A stretch of DNA of 64,000 nt from an uncultured Oscillospiraceae bacterium (GCA_934567355.1 CAKTJC010000008.1:1-64000), one strand, 5' to 3'. Positions 54,820-63,723 are shown, numbered from the stretch's first letter. Notes: generated by a model not told the origin, from the letters alone. Numbers and translations are program-made.

Positions 54820-55770
54820 TTACAATCTCCCCTCGCAATGGAAGCAGCTGACCAGGTGCCCCGCCCCAACATCCTGCATGGGAGGCTGCGTGCCGGTGCA
54901 TTTTTCGGAGGCATACGGGCACCGCGCGGCAAAGCGGCAGCCCGGCTTGGGATTGATGGGCGAGGTAATTTCGCCGACGATTGCCTCGATCTGCTTTGCC
55001 TTCTTGAGATCGATCGTGGGGACGGATGCCAGCAGCGCCTGGGTATAGGGATGGGAGGGATGGTCAAACAGTGCATCCGTCTGCGCATATTCCACCATCT
55101 GCCCCAGATACATCACCGCAATGTGATCAGAAATATGCCGGACAACACTCAAGTCGTGAGTGACAAAAATATAGGTCAGGCCAAGCTCATCCTGCAGATC
55201 CTGCATCAGGTTCAGAATCTGTGCCTGAATCGACACATCCAGCGCGGAAACAGGCTCATCGCAGATAACAAACTCCGGCTTCAGAATCAGTGCACGGGCG
55301 ATACCCACGCGCTGCCGTCTGCCGCCGTCCAGCTCGTTGGGGTAGGCGTTTTCAAAGCGGGCGTCAATGCCGACCGTCTCCATCATCTCCCGCACCTGCC
55401 GCTCGGCATCCTTTTTCCGCACGCCGTCAATCAGCAGCGGCTCCATGATGATCTGCTTCACCGTCATGCGGGGATTCAGTGAGGAATAGGGATCCTGGAA
55501 AATCATCTGGACATTTTTCATATAGTCCCGGGTCTGCTTTTTGCTAAGGTGCGTCACATCCTGCCCTTTATAGAAAATCTGACCGTCCGTGGCGTCCATA
55601 AGGTGCTGAACGGTTCTTCCCAAAGTAGATTTTCCGCAGCCGGATTCTCCGACAATGCCCAGCGTCTCGCCCCTGCGGATGGAAAAGGAAACATCGTCAA
55701 CGGCATGCAGCGTACCCGCCCGTGTTTCAAAATATTTTTTCAGATTCCGCACTTGAAGAATTTCATCCAT
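54820..55770 (-). CDS. Dpp/Opp-type ABC transporter ATPase, OppF-like (set 2)
   Basis: A 316-residue ATPase with Walker A GESGCGKSTLGR and Walker B FVICDEPVSALDVS. The signature again reads LDGGRRQRVGIARAL, and the C-terminal Cys motif is CRFAARCPYASEKC. ATG 55770 lies within the end of oppD2 (8-nt overlap). It is clearly paralogous to the OppF of set 1. Confidence 0.92.
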   Translation of the reverse strand: MDEILQVRNLKKYFETRAGTLHAVDDVSFSIRRGETLGIVGESGCGKSTLGRTVQHLMDATDGQIFYKGQDVTHLSKKQTRDYMKNVQMIFQDPYSSLNPRMTVKQIIMEPLLIDGVRKKDAERQVREMMETVGIDARFENAYPNELDGGRRQRVGIARALILKPEFVICDEPVSALDVSIQAQILNLMQDLQDELGLTYIFVTHDLSVVRHISDHIAVMYLGQMVEYAQTDALFDHPSHPYTQALLASVPTIDLKKAKQIEAIVGEITSPINPKPGCRFAARCPYASEKCTGTQPPMQDVGAGHLVSCFHCEGRL

Positions 55771-56749
55771 TGTCCATCCCTCCCTGCTTTCGGATGCACC
55801 GAACCAGATGGCCATCGCCCATATCCGTCAGCTCGACCTGTCCGTCCCGGCAGCAGCCCTCGCAGCCGGGGCATCTGGGTGCAAAGGCGCACCCCTCGGG
55901 GAGTTTGGTTGGGTCGGGCATCAGGCCATGAATCGGCTCCAGCCGGTGCCGGGTACGGTCATTAATATCCGGGAGCGCCTTAAACAGTCCAACCGTATAC
56001 GGATGCGCCGGGTGCTCAAACACCTGCTCCAGCGTTCCCTTTTCAATGATCTGCCCGGCGTAGACGACGGCGACCTCATCGCACATCATGGCAATTACGC
56101 CCAGGTCATGGGTAATCATGATATTGGAGGTGTTTTTCTCCTTTTGCAGCCGCTTCATCAGCTGCAAAATCTGCGCCTGAATGGTCACATCCAGCGCGGT
56201 AGTCGGTTCGTCCGCAATGAGCAAATCGGGGTCGCAGGCCAGCGCAATGGCAATCACAATACGCTGCTTCATGCCGCCGGAAAACTGATGAGGATACTCA
56301 TCGAACCGTTCACCCGGGATACCGACCATTTCCAGCTTTTCAGTGGCGCGCATTCTCGCCTCTGCCCGGCTGATCCGGTTGTGATTCAGAATTGCCTCTT
56401 CAATCTGGCTTCCTACGGTCTCGATGGGATTCAGAGAGGTCATGGGATCCTGGAAAATCATGGAAATCGCGTTTCCTCGCAGAGCGGTACGCTCCTTGTG
56501 GCCCATGTCAAAGATATTTTTTCCGTTGTACAGAATCCGTCCCCCGGTGACCCGGGCAGGCGGCTCCGGCAGCAGACCCATCGCGGCAAGGGCGATGGTG
56601 GTCTTTCCGGCGCCGGTTTCACCCACAAGGCCGATGGTTTTGCCTCGCTCCAGCTGGAAGCTGACATTGCGGACTGCCTTTACGTCGCCGTCCTCGCTGC
56701 GGTATTCCACGGACAGATTTTCTACGGAAAGAATCGTTTCCTGTTCCAT
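55763..56749 (-). CDS. Dpp/Opp-type ABC transporter ATPase, OppD-like (set 2)
   Basis: A 328-residue ATPase with Walker [17 protein letters not shown], canonical signature [15 protein letters not shown] and Walker [15 protein letters not shown]. The C-terminal cysteines are in [14 protein letters not shown], a denser cluster than in set 1. ATG 56749; the preceding oppC2 stop... direction puts oppC2 upstream by 3 bp. Confidence 0.92.
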   Translation of the reverse strand: MEQETILSVENLSVEYRSEDGDVKAVRNVSFQLERGKTIGLVGETGAGKTTIALAAMGLLPEPPARVTGGRILYNGKNIFDMGHKERTALRGNAISMIFQDPMTSLNPIETVGSQIEEAILNHNRISRAEARMRATEKLEMVGIPGERFDEYPHQFSGGMKQRIVIAIALACDPDLLIADEPTTALDVTIQAQILQLMKRLQKEKNTSNIMITHDLGVIAMMCDEVAVVYAGQIIEKGTLEQVFEHPAHPYTVGLFKALPDINDRTRHRLEPIHGLMPDPTKLPEGCAFAPRCPGCEGCCRDGQVELTDMGDGHLVRCIRKQGGMDNG

Positions 56750-56752
56750 TGT

Positions 56753-57604
56753 TTACCTTCCTTTCAGCCTGGGATCCAGCGCATCGCGCAGACCGTCGCC
56801 GATCATGTTCAGCGAGAAAACGGTCAGCATGATCATCACACCGGGCGCAACCACCAGATAGGGATAATAGCGGATGTAGTTTCTTCCCTCCGCCAGCATT
56901 TTGCCCCACTCCGGCATGGGAGCCTGCGCGCCCAGGCCGAGGAAGCTCAGCGTCGAAGCGTTCAGAATACCGCCCGCCACGCCCATTGTAAAGAGGACAA
57001 TCAGGGAAGAGGAAATATTCGGCAGAATATAGCGGAACATAATGCGCAGATCACTTGCGCGGGAGGTACGGGCAACCTCGATATACTCCTTATCCCGCTC
57101 CGCAATGACCATGGCGCGCACCAGCCGGGAAACGCCGGGAATCGCACCGAGGGACAGCGCAAAAATCATGGAAACCACACCTCCGCCAAATACTGCGGCG
57201 AGGACGATGGAAAGCAGGATGGAGGGAATCGAAAGGAACACATCCATGATGCGCATCAGCACATTATCGGCTTTTCCTCCGTAGAAGCCTGCCAGCATAC
57301 CGATGAACACCGCAATGGCAGTACCCACCACCGTAGTAACGACGCCGATGGAGAGCGAAATCCTTGCGCCGTAAATCATGCGCACCAGGTTGTCCCGCCC
57401 CAGGTAATCGGTGCCCATGGGATGCTCCAGGCAGGGGCTTTGGTATTGCAGCGACGGATCCTGCACATCATAGCCCTCCGGTGCAATCACATTGGCGAAA
57501 ATGGCAACGATTGCCAGCAGCGTTAAAAAGCAAAGGCCGAACACGGCAAGCCGATTTCTCCGGAAGCGCCGCCAGAATCGAATCAATTCAGAGTTTCGCT
57601 TCAT
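56753..57604 (-). CDS. Dpp/Opp-type ABC permease, OppC-like (set 2)
   Basis: A 283-residue permease with the OppC N-terminal helix (about 18-40), HPMGTDYLGRDNLVRMIYGAR, and the EAA loop EVARTSRASDLRIMFRYILPN. It overlaps the oppB2 stop by 4 nt. Forms the channel with OppB2. Confidence 0.92.
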   Translation of the reverse strand: MKRNSELIRFWRRFRRNRLAVFGLCFLTLLAIVAIFANVIAPEGYDVQDPSLQYQSPCLEHPMGTDYLGRDNLVRMIYGARISLSIGVVTTVVGTAIAVFIGMLAGFYGGKADNVLMRIMDVFLSIPSILLSIVLAAVFGGGVVSMIFALSLGAIPGVSRLVRAMVIAERDKEYIEVARTSRASDLRIMFRYILPNISSSLIVLFTMGVAGGILNASTLSFLGLGAQAPMPEWGKMLAEGRNYIRYYPYLVVAPGVMIMLTVFSLNMIGDGLRDALDPRLKGR

Positions 57605-58563
57605 TTTGCAGCCGCTCCCTTCTTTTTGCCCATTTTCTTATAGTAGGATTTGATACGCGGGTCGATGAAGGCGGAGGCAATGTCCGTCGCCAGGTTGCAG
57701 AAGGAAACAAACACGCAAATCACAAGCACGCCGCCGCGGATAATCGGATAATCGCGGGCATTGATCGCACCGACAAGGTAGGTTCCCATTCCGGGAATGG
57801 CAAACACATTCTCTACGACCACAGCGCCGCCCAGGATGCCGCCGATGCTGTTGCCCACCTGCGTAATGATGGGAATCATGGCATTCTTCACCGCATGCTT
57901 CAAAATAACGCTGGATTCCTTGGTGCCCTTGGCGCGCGCCGTCCGGACATAATCCTTTCGGATCTCATCGAGGACAGTGGAGCGCGCCATGCGGTAATTG
58001 GAGGCAGCGCCGCCAAGTCCCAGGGTAATGACCGGCAGAATGATGTACTGGAAGCCCTTGAAGCCTGTAGGCGGCAGCCAGCGCAGCCGGAAGGCAAAAA
58101 TCAGCGACAGCTCCAATGCCAGCCAGAAGGAGGGCATGGAGGTAAACACCACAGCCAGAATGTTTGCAGCGTTATCCACCAGGCTATACTGCTTCACGGC
58201 GGACAGAATTCCCAGCGGGATTCCAATCAGCAAACTCAGGCATACGCCAAGGGAACCAATCAGGAGCGTAACCGGCACCCGGCGGGCTATTTCGTCCATT
58301 ACACTCAGATTGGTTTTGTAGGAATTGCCCAGGTCGAAGCGGAAGAACAGATTATATACATAGTCGCCCAGCTGCTCCAGAAACGGCTTGTCCAGCCCCA
58401 TAATATGCCTTTGCGCTGCAATCTGCTCGTCCGTTGCGGACACTCCGAGCACCTGCCGCGCCGGATCACCGGGGGTCAGATACAGCAGCACAAATACAAA
58501 TAACAAAACGCCTAAAACAACGAAGATCATCATTCCGATTCTCTTCAGGATATATCTGGTCAT
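57601..58563 (-). CDS. Dpp/Opp-type ABC permease, OppB-like (set 2)
   Basis: A 320-residue permease beginning MTRYILKRIGMMIFVVLGV, with TPGDPARQVLGVSATDEQI and the EAA-type loop TARAKGTKESSVILKHAVKNAMIP. It is separated from oppA2 by 356 bp that contain only repeat copies E and C. Confidence 0.92.
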   Translation of the reverse strand: MTRYILKRIGMMIFVVLGVLLFVFVLLYLTPGDPARQVLGVSATDEQIAAQRHIMGLDKPFLEQLGDYVYNLFFRFDLGNSYKTNLSVMDEIARRVPVTLLIGSLGVCLSLLIGIPLGILSAVKQYSLVDNAANILAVVFTSMPSFWLALELSLIFAFRLRWLPPTGFKGFQYIILPVITLGLGGAASNYRMARSTVLDEIRKDYVRTARAKGTKESSVILKHAVKNAMIPIITQVGNSIGGILGGAVVVENVFAIPGMGTYLVGAINARDYPIIRGGVLVICVFVSFCNLATDIASAFIDPRIKSYYKKMGKKKGAAAK

Positions 58564-58608
58564 ATCGCTTCTCCCTCAAAAAATTGGTAAGCACACTCGA
58601 AATATCTG

Positions 58609-58750
58609 CAAGGGAAGCTCCATGTAAATCAGCAGAAGCTGACAGCGGAAAAAGCCATTGCGCAGCCGCAGGCAATTTCTCCGGAGATTCCAGAGCATTC
58701 CATATCTCTATAAATTGTGCTCTGGAGGCTCCAGAGCACAATTACGGTTC
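58609..58750. repeat. Non-coding hairpin repeat, copy E (MITE-like)
   Basis: The left end (AAGGGAAGCTCC, then AAATCAGCAGAAGCTGACAG) matches copy D. The interior contains CCAGAGCA and TGCTCTGG arms, repeated as TCCAGAGCAC, forming a strong hairpin. It abuts copy C directly, so the two stand in tandem between oppB2 and oppA2. Confidence 0.6.
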
Positions 58751-58919
58751 TTAAGGAAGCACTGACTAAATCCACAAGAGCCGGCAGCGAGAGATTTTTC
58801 ACCAGGCGAAAGTTCCGAAAGCGGAGGAATACTGTATGTATTTCCCGCTTTTGGAACTGCACGGATAGGGAAAAAGATCCGCTGTTCAGCCGAAGGAGAT
58901 TTATTCAGGGTTTCTTAAA
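58751..58919. repeat. Non-coding hairpin repeat, copy C (MITE-like)
   Basis: About 170 bp with ends TTAAGGAAGCACTGACTAAA (left) and the complement of TTTATTCAGGGTTTCTTAAA (right). The interior shares GAGATTTT, GCGGAGGAATAC, TATTTCCCGCTTTTGGAAC and AAAAGATCCGCTGT with copy B. It ends at the oppA2 stop codon. Confidence 0.7.
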
Positions 58920-60464
58920 TCAGTCGGCAAAGTAGGCGCCTGCCAGCAGATAGGTGCACTGGCTGCCATTGATTACGACGCCTTTCAGATTTTCGGAGCA
59001 GGTCATGTAGCTGATGGGATAACACATAGGCACTGCCATGGCGTTCTCCATCTCCAGCCGGACAGCCTGCCGCACCAGCTCGTTGCACTCGTCAACATCG
59101 GTGGTTGCCAGTGCCTGCAGGTACAGATCATAAATTTCGGCATCCGCCTCGATCTGCGTCCAGTCGCCCCAGTTGGGACGCATGTCGGGAGAGCAGTTCT
59201 TCAGGAAGCCGGGCGCATAGCCGATGCTGGAGCAGCTGATGGCGACGTACATATCATCCTCTTCACCGGCAATCAGGGTGGGCACGGCAACACTGCTGTC
59301 CAGCGCATGGATGTTCACGGTGATGCCGATTTCTGCCAGATTGTTCTTCACGATCTCCATGATGCGCACTTCAAGGGGAGTCGTATCAGAATAGATCTCA
59401 ATGGTCAACCCGTCGGGGTAATTGGACTTAGAGAGGTATTCTTTTGCAAGCTCAAGGTCATAGGGATACATGGGATTTTCATCGTAAGCAGGATCATAAG
59501 CGCCGTTGTTATCCGCAATCATCTGATGTGCAACAGTTGCGGAACCGCCGAAGGCAACGGCAATGATGGATTCCTTGTTGATCGCGCAGTTGATGGCACG
59601 GCGCAGATTTACATCACGCATGGCCTCATGGCGGAAATTGAACCACAGGTTCTTGACACCGGAAGCGGGCATCTGCATAACGGTAAGGCCGGGGATGTCA
59701 CCCGCCTGGATGTGCTGGATGTCGATGTTGTCAGGGCTAGTGACCCAGTCAATATTCCCTATCTCAAGCTCCATCTGTGCAACGGAGGCTTCGGCAATGT
59801 AAACGGTTTCTACATTCTTGATCGCGGGAGCGCCGCCCCAGTAATCCTCGTTGGCAACCATAACCGAACCAACACCGGACATGAAGGAAACAAACTTATA
59901 CGGGCCGGTGCCGATGGGGTTATTGACGTAGTCATCACCCAGCTCCTCGGCTGCCTTGGGAGAGCAGATGGAATAGATCATGTCGGTCAGGGTGATCAGA
60001 GCATCGGAGCCTGCACGCTTAAGGGGGATTTCAACCTTAAAATCATCCAGCTTGACCATGTTGTCAAAGTCGAACAGGGATTCGCCCTCGCCGCCCATGG
60101 CGGTCTTGCCGCGGTAGTCTCTCAGGGAGAAGATGACCGCATCCGCGTTGAAATCGTCGCCGTTCGTGAACTTGACGCCCTCGCGCAGGGTCAGGATCAC
60201 GGACATATTGTCCTCGCCCCAAGCCCACTCGGTGGCCAAGCCGGGATACAGATTGCCGGCAGCGTCCATGTTAATCAGGGTCTCGTAAACATTGCGGCAG
60301 ATGAGGGCGGAGGCTACGTTGTAGCCGGAGGTATAGGGATCAAAACCGGGGGCGTCCATATTGACGGCAACACGCAGCGTATCGCCGTCCGCAGAAGCGG
60401 AGAATGCAAACAGGGAAAGTACCAGTGCCAGACACAGGATAAGACTCAGTGCTTTTCGTTTCAT
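58920..60464 (-). CDS. Opp-type substrate-binding protein (SBP family 5, set 2)
   Basis: A 514-residue binding protein. Signal peptide MKRKALSLILCLALVLSLF with cleavage near SASADG and no lipobox, unlike OppA of set 1. The SBP_bac_5 body contains LYPGLATEWAWGEDNMSVILTLREG and later PASGVKNLWFNFRHEAMRD. First gene of the operon with oppBCDF, MFS, LacI 2 and the serine hydrolase. Ligand unknown. Confidence 0.92.
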   Translation of the reverse strand: MKRKALSLILCLALVLSLFAFSASADGDTLRVAVNMDAPGFDPYTSGYNVASALICRNVYETLINMDAAGNLYPGLATEWAWGEDNMSVILTLREGVKFTNGDDFNADAVIFSLRDYRGKTAMGGEGESLFDFDNMVKLDDFKVEIPLKRAGSDALITLTDMIYSICSPKAAEELGDDYVNNPIGTGPYKFVSFMSGVGSVMVANEDYWGGAPAIKNVETVYIAEASVAQMELEIGNIDWVTSPDNIDIQHIQAGDIPGLTVMQMPASGVKNLWFNFRHEAMRDVNLRRAINCAINKESIIAVAFGGSATVAHQMIADNNGAYDPAYDENPMYPYDLELAKEYLSKSNYPDGLTIEIYSDTTPLEVRIMEIVKNNLAEIGITVNIHALDSSVAVPTLIAGEEDDMYVAISCSSIGYAPGFLKNCSPDMRPNWGDWTQIEADAEIYDLYLQALATTDVDECNELVRQAVRLEMENAMAVPMCYPISYMTCSENLKGVVINGSQCTYLLAGAYFAD

Positions 60465-60486
60465 TGAATAACCCTCTTTTATTTAA

Positions 60487-60512
60487 TATTTAAGCAAACG
60501 ATTGCTTAAATA
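60487..60512. promoter_or_regulatory. Perfect LacI-type operator of the second opp operon
   Basis: Perfect 11-bp arms TATTTAAGCAA (60487-60497) and TTGCTTAAATA (60502-60512) around ACGA, with a central CG as in LacI-family operators. It starts one base after the -10 of the oppA2 promoter, where binding would block transcription. LacI regulator 2, in the same operon, is the obvious candidate. Confidence 0.75.
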
Positions 60513-60513
60513 C

Positions 60514-60542
60514 TTTATAGCACAGATTTTAATTATTGTCAA
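60514..60542 (-). promoter_or_regulatory. Promoter of the second opp operon
   Basis: Minus strand: TTGACA (60537-60542), 17-bp spacer, TATAAA (60514-60519), 50 bp before the oppA2 ATG. Confidence 0.8.
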
Positions 60543-60738
60543 TATGTGTCAAAAAATAAATTTTATTCAATTCTTTTTGTCAAATCATCTAGTCGTAATG
60601 TAAAAATATTTTATTTTTGAAATTCTTTGTGCAACTTTTTGCGTCAAGAATTTCCGTACCGACAGTCTACATGCAATGCATCAGGGATAGCGCCTTTTAT
60701 CACAAAGGCAGTCACGCACAGCTGCCTCCGAGAAGACT

Positions 60739-60989
60739 CTGAGGAAATCATGAATAAGTGAGATCGACCAACGAAAAAGTATGATCGTTTACCCCAAAAT
60801 CAAGAAAAGTCGCAGATGCTTCTGCTCCAGATTCAGTTTTTCCGCAACACGAAAACGGGTAAATCTGCTTTTTGAGAATTTCGGATAAAATCTTCAAAGA
60901 AACGCATAAATTAAGCACAATTGTGCCTCGTATTCTATTAAAAGCACTTATGCAGCACAATGACAAAGTTTTATTCAGCATTTTCTCAG
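60739..60989. repeat. Diverged non-coding repeat, copy F, in the 60465-61046 gene-free spacer
   Basis: The ends CTGAGGAAATCATGAATAAG and the complement of TTTATTCAGCATTTTCTCAG agree at about three quarters of positions, and resemble the right end of copy C (TTTATTCAGGGTTTCTTAA). No convincing gene lies in this spacer; the remainder holds the oppA2 promoter and a GC-rich hairpin. Confidence 0.4.
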
Positions 60990-61004
60990 GTGCTGATTTG
61001 ATTG

Positions 61005-61040
61005 GCGCAAGGGGCCGGCATTGCTGCCGGCCCCTTGCGC
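61005..61040 (-). terminator. Strong hairpin after the cobalamin operon
   Basis: A perfect 16-bp stem (GCGCAAGGGGCCGGCA with its complement, loop TTGC) lies just past the cbiJ-cbiE-cbiT stop. There is no clear U-run, so factor-dependent or 3'-protective action is possible. Confidence 0.65.
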
Positions 61041-61046
61041 GTGCGG

Positions 61047-62999
61047 TCAAAATGTGAAGATCCAGATGGGATTCTGGGCGGTCATCAGGTGGTATGCGCC
61101 CAGGGGGCGGCCTCTTGACACGGAGAGGGTGACGATCTCCGGCTTTCTGTCGGGGAAGAGGGGGAGGCAGGCGGTCAGTTCTGCGACGGATTCCAGGGTG
61201 ACGGCGGTAGCGACAATGCGCACGGCCGGGTTCTTTTCCAGCAGCAGGGCGATGATCTCTTTCATGTTCCCGCTGGTACCGCCCAGGAAGGCGTGGGTGG
61301 GGGCAGGGAGATCATGGCAGCATTCCGGGGCGGTGCCGGGGACAACGGTCACGTTATCCGTATGGAAGCGGGCGCAGTTTTCCTTCAGCAGCGCCACTGC
61401 CGCATCCTTGCGCTCGATGGCGTAGACCTTTCCCCGCTGGGCAGCCAGCGCCATTTCGACGGTGACACTGCCGGTTCCCGCGCCTACATCCCAGCCGACG
61501 GAATCCTCGCCCAGCGCCAGCTTGGAAAGGCACACGGCGCGTACCTCACTCTTGGTCATGGGCACTGTCTCCGCGCGGACGAACGCCTCGTCCGGCAGCC
61601 CGAAGGTGACCGGGGCGGGCGCGCCGGGGCAATGGAGCAGGGCGGCGCAGAGGGAATCGAAATTGCCGCTTTGCAGCGTCTCGGCGGTGCCGGTGGTGAT
61701 CTTTTCATTCGGGTAGCTCAGATTTTCTCCGGCGGATACCCGGGTATGCCCCAGCCCCGCCTGGGTCAGCGTCCGGCAGAGCCTGCCCATGCCGTTTTCG
61801 CCCCCCACCAGGACGAACACCCGTCTGCCCCGCGACAGGGGGAGCAGAATGGAATTGTCCCGCCCGTGCAGCGTGACGGGCAGCACATCCTCGTAGCTCT
61901 CGCCCAGCCGGGCGCACAGATACACCAGGCTGCTGATGCCGGGCAGCAGCTCCGTCTCACAGCCCTGCAGCAGCGGCAGCAGCTTTTTCGTGCCGCTGAA
62001 GAAGCCCACATCCCCGCTCATGACCACCGCAAACCGGCGGTATTCCCGGTGGGAGAGAACAAAGTCCCGGATGTCCTCCGGCACAATGGCGGCGCGCGTC
62101 GCCTGCCCCGGCTCCGCCGTCGCCTCCAGCATCCGCTTTGCGCCGATGACGCAGTCCGCCTCCCCCAGCGCCTGGTGCGCCCGGAGGGTCAGCCCTCCGC
62201 GGTCACCGGGGCCGATGCCCACGATGCACACACGGGGCGCTGCCCGGAAGCCGAAGCGGGTGCAGAGCATTTCCAGCGTCTGCTCCAGCCCGGTGCCCGC
62301 CTGCTGGGGCGGGCGGCCGATGATGACGGAGGTCACCCCCGCCGCAGCGGCGGCGGAAATCTTTTCCTCAAAGCCCCCCGCGGCGCCGGAGGACTTGGTG
62401 ACCATGTATGCGGCGCCGGTGCTTTTCAGCATTGCGGCGTTCATTTCCACGGAGAACGGTCCCTGCATGGCGAGGATGTGGCTGGGCTGCAGCCCGGCCT
62501 CCCGGCACAGCTGAAGGGACTGCTCCATGGGCAGCACCCGGGCATATGTCCGCTGGGCAAAGTCCGGCAGCGGCGCAAAGCGATGCAGCTCCTTGCTGCC
62601 GGTGGTCAGCAGGATGGTGCCCTGGGTTTCGGCGAGATATGCCACCGCGCCGTCAATATCCGGGACGTACACTGCGTTTTCGCCGGCGGTGCAGTCCGCG
62701 CGGAGCAGCCGGTGGTACTGCGTGCCCGTGGCGGCGCAGGCGGCGCAGATATTCCGGGTGACCACATCCGCATAGGGGTGGGTGGCGTCGATCACCAGGT
62801 CAAACCGGTGGGCGCGGAACAGCGCCTCCATCTCCTCCTGGCTCAGCCGGACGGCGGAGACGGTGACCTGCTCCCCCCGGGGCAGCAGCGTCTGGCCGTA
62901 TTCCGTCGCCACGCAGGCATAAACCTCCGCCTGTCCCTGTAGGAAGGATACGACCTCCCGCCCCTCGGTGGTGCCTGCAAACACACAGATCTTATACAT
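61047..62999 (-). CDS. CbiJ-CbiE-CbiT triple fusion (cobalt-precorrin-6A reductase / C5-methyltransferase / C15-methyltransferase-decarboxylase)
   Basis: A 650-residue cobalamin enzyme joining three steps of corrin-ring synthesis. Residues 1-245 are a CbiJ/CobK reductase (VFAGTTEGREVV, IDATHPYADVVTRN, TTGSKEL). Residues about 257-455 are a CbiE SAM-methyltransferase (CIVGIGPGDRGGLTLRA, VMSGDVGFFSG, LLPGISSLVY). Residues about 475-650 are CbiT (GWDVGAGTGSVTVEMAL, the SAM-binding loop). CbiE-CbiT (CobL) fusions are common; adding CbiJ in front is less so. ATG 62999 overlaps the end of cbiH. Confidence 0.92.
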   Translation of the reverse strand: MYKICVFAGTTEGREVVSFLQGQAEVYACVATEYGQTLLPRGEQVTVSAVRLSQEEMEALFRAHRFDLVIDATHPYADVVTRNICAACAATGTQYHRLLRADCTAGENAVYVPDIDGAVAYLAETQGTILLTTGSKELHRFAPLPDFAQRTYARVLPMEQSLQLCREAGLQPSHILAMQGPFSVEMNAAMLKSTGAAYMVTKSSGAAGGFEEKISAAAAAGVTSVIIGRPPQQAGTGLEQTLEMLCTRFGFRAAPRVCIVGIGPGDRGGLTLRAHQALGEADCVIGAKRMLEATAEPGQATRAAIVPEDIRDFVLSHREYRRFAVVMSGDVGFFSGTKKLLPLLQGCETELLPGISSLVYLCARLGESYEDVLPVTLHGRDNSILLPLSRGRRVFVLVGGENGMGRLCRTLTQAGLGHTRVSAGENLSYPNEKITTGTAETLQSGNFDSLCAALLHCPGAPAPVTFGLPDEAFVRAETVPMTKSEVRAVCLSKLALGEDSVGWDVGAGTGSVTVEMALAAQRGKVYAIERKDAAVALLKENCARFHTDNVTVVPGTAPECCHDLPAPTHAFLGGTSGNMKEIIALLLEKNPAVRIVATAVTLESVAELTACLPLFPDRKPEIVTLSVSRGRPLGAYHLMTAQNPIWIFTF

Positions 63000-63723
63000 C
63001 CCGATACCCTCTCGGAGTGACCATTTCGTCACCGATCATTTTTGTCATGGCGTTGCCGATGAACACGGTGCTGAACATATCCGCTTCCGCGTCCCGCAGC
63101 TGCCCCAGGGTCAGGAAGGTCTTCCCCTCCCCCTCCCTGCCGATGGAGTGCGCCACGCCGCAGGGGCGGTCGGCAGGCAGGTAGCGCAGCAGGATGTCGC
63201 AGGCCATGCGCAGATTATCCGGCCTGCCCTTGCTCCGGGGATTATAGAGCACGATGCTCAAATCGCCCAGAGCGGCGCATTCCAGCCGCTTTTCGATCTT
63301 CTCCCAGGGGGTCAGCCGGTCGCTGAGGCTGATGACGGCAAAATCATGGGTCAGCGGCGCGCCCAGCAGCGCCCCGCCGCTGCACGCCGCCGTCAGTCCA
63401 GGGATCACCTGGATCTCGGGGTCGCAGGATTCACCCCGCAGCTCGTATACCAGGGCGGCCATGCCGTAAACGCCGCTGTCGCCGGAGCAGACCATTGCCA
63501 CATGCCGCCCCTTTTTCGCCTCGTCCAGCGCCATGCGGCAGCGCTGTGTCTCCCGGGTCATGGGCGTGGTGAGAAATTCCTTGTCCGGGTAGCGCTCCTT
63601 TACCAGCGATACATACACCGTGTAGCCCACGATCACGTCGCACTCCCGCAGCGCTCTGTCCGCCGCCACGGTCATATTTTCAAAATTTCCGGGGCCGATG
63701 CCCACAACCGATAGTTTATTCAA
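62992..63723 (-). CDS. cbiH: Cobalt-precorrin-3B C17-methyltransferase
   Basis: A 243-residue SAM-dependent tetrapyrrole methylase (CbiH/CobJ). Motifs: VVGIGPGNFENMTVAADRAL at the N-terminus, MVCSGDSGVYGMAALV, VIPGLTAACSGGALLGAPL and IVLYNPRSKGRPDNL, the CobJ hallmark. It contracts and methylates the ring at C17. The start is TTG at 63723, with GGGAGG 6 nt upstream, inside the end of cbiG. Overlaps the triple-fusion gene by 8 nt. Confidence 0.94.
   Translation of the reverse strand: MNKLSVVGIGPGNFENMTVAADRALRECDVIVGYTVYVSLVKERYPDKEFLTTPMTRETQRCRMALDEAKKGRHVAMVCSGDSGVYGMAALVYELRGESCDPEIQVIPGLTAACSGGALLGAPLTHDFAVISLSDRLTPWEKIEKRLECAALGDLSIVLYNPRSKGRPDNLRMACDILLRYLPADRPCGVAHSIGREGEGKTFLTLGQLRDAEADMFSTVFIGNAMTKMIGDEMVTPRGYRDV

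Noticed and set aside
60465..61046. Possible short genes (about 60-100 codons) in the 580-bp spacer
   Set aside because: None has a ribosome site or recognisable domain; the spacer is better explained by the oppA2 promoter/operator, a diverged repeat and a hairpin.
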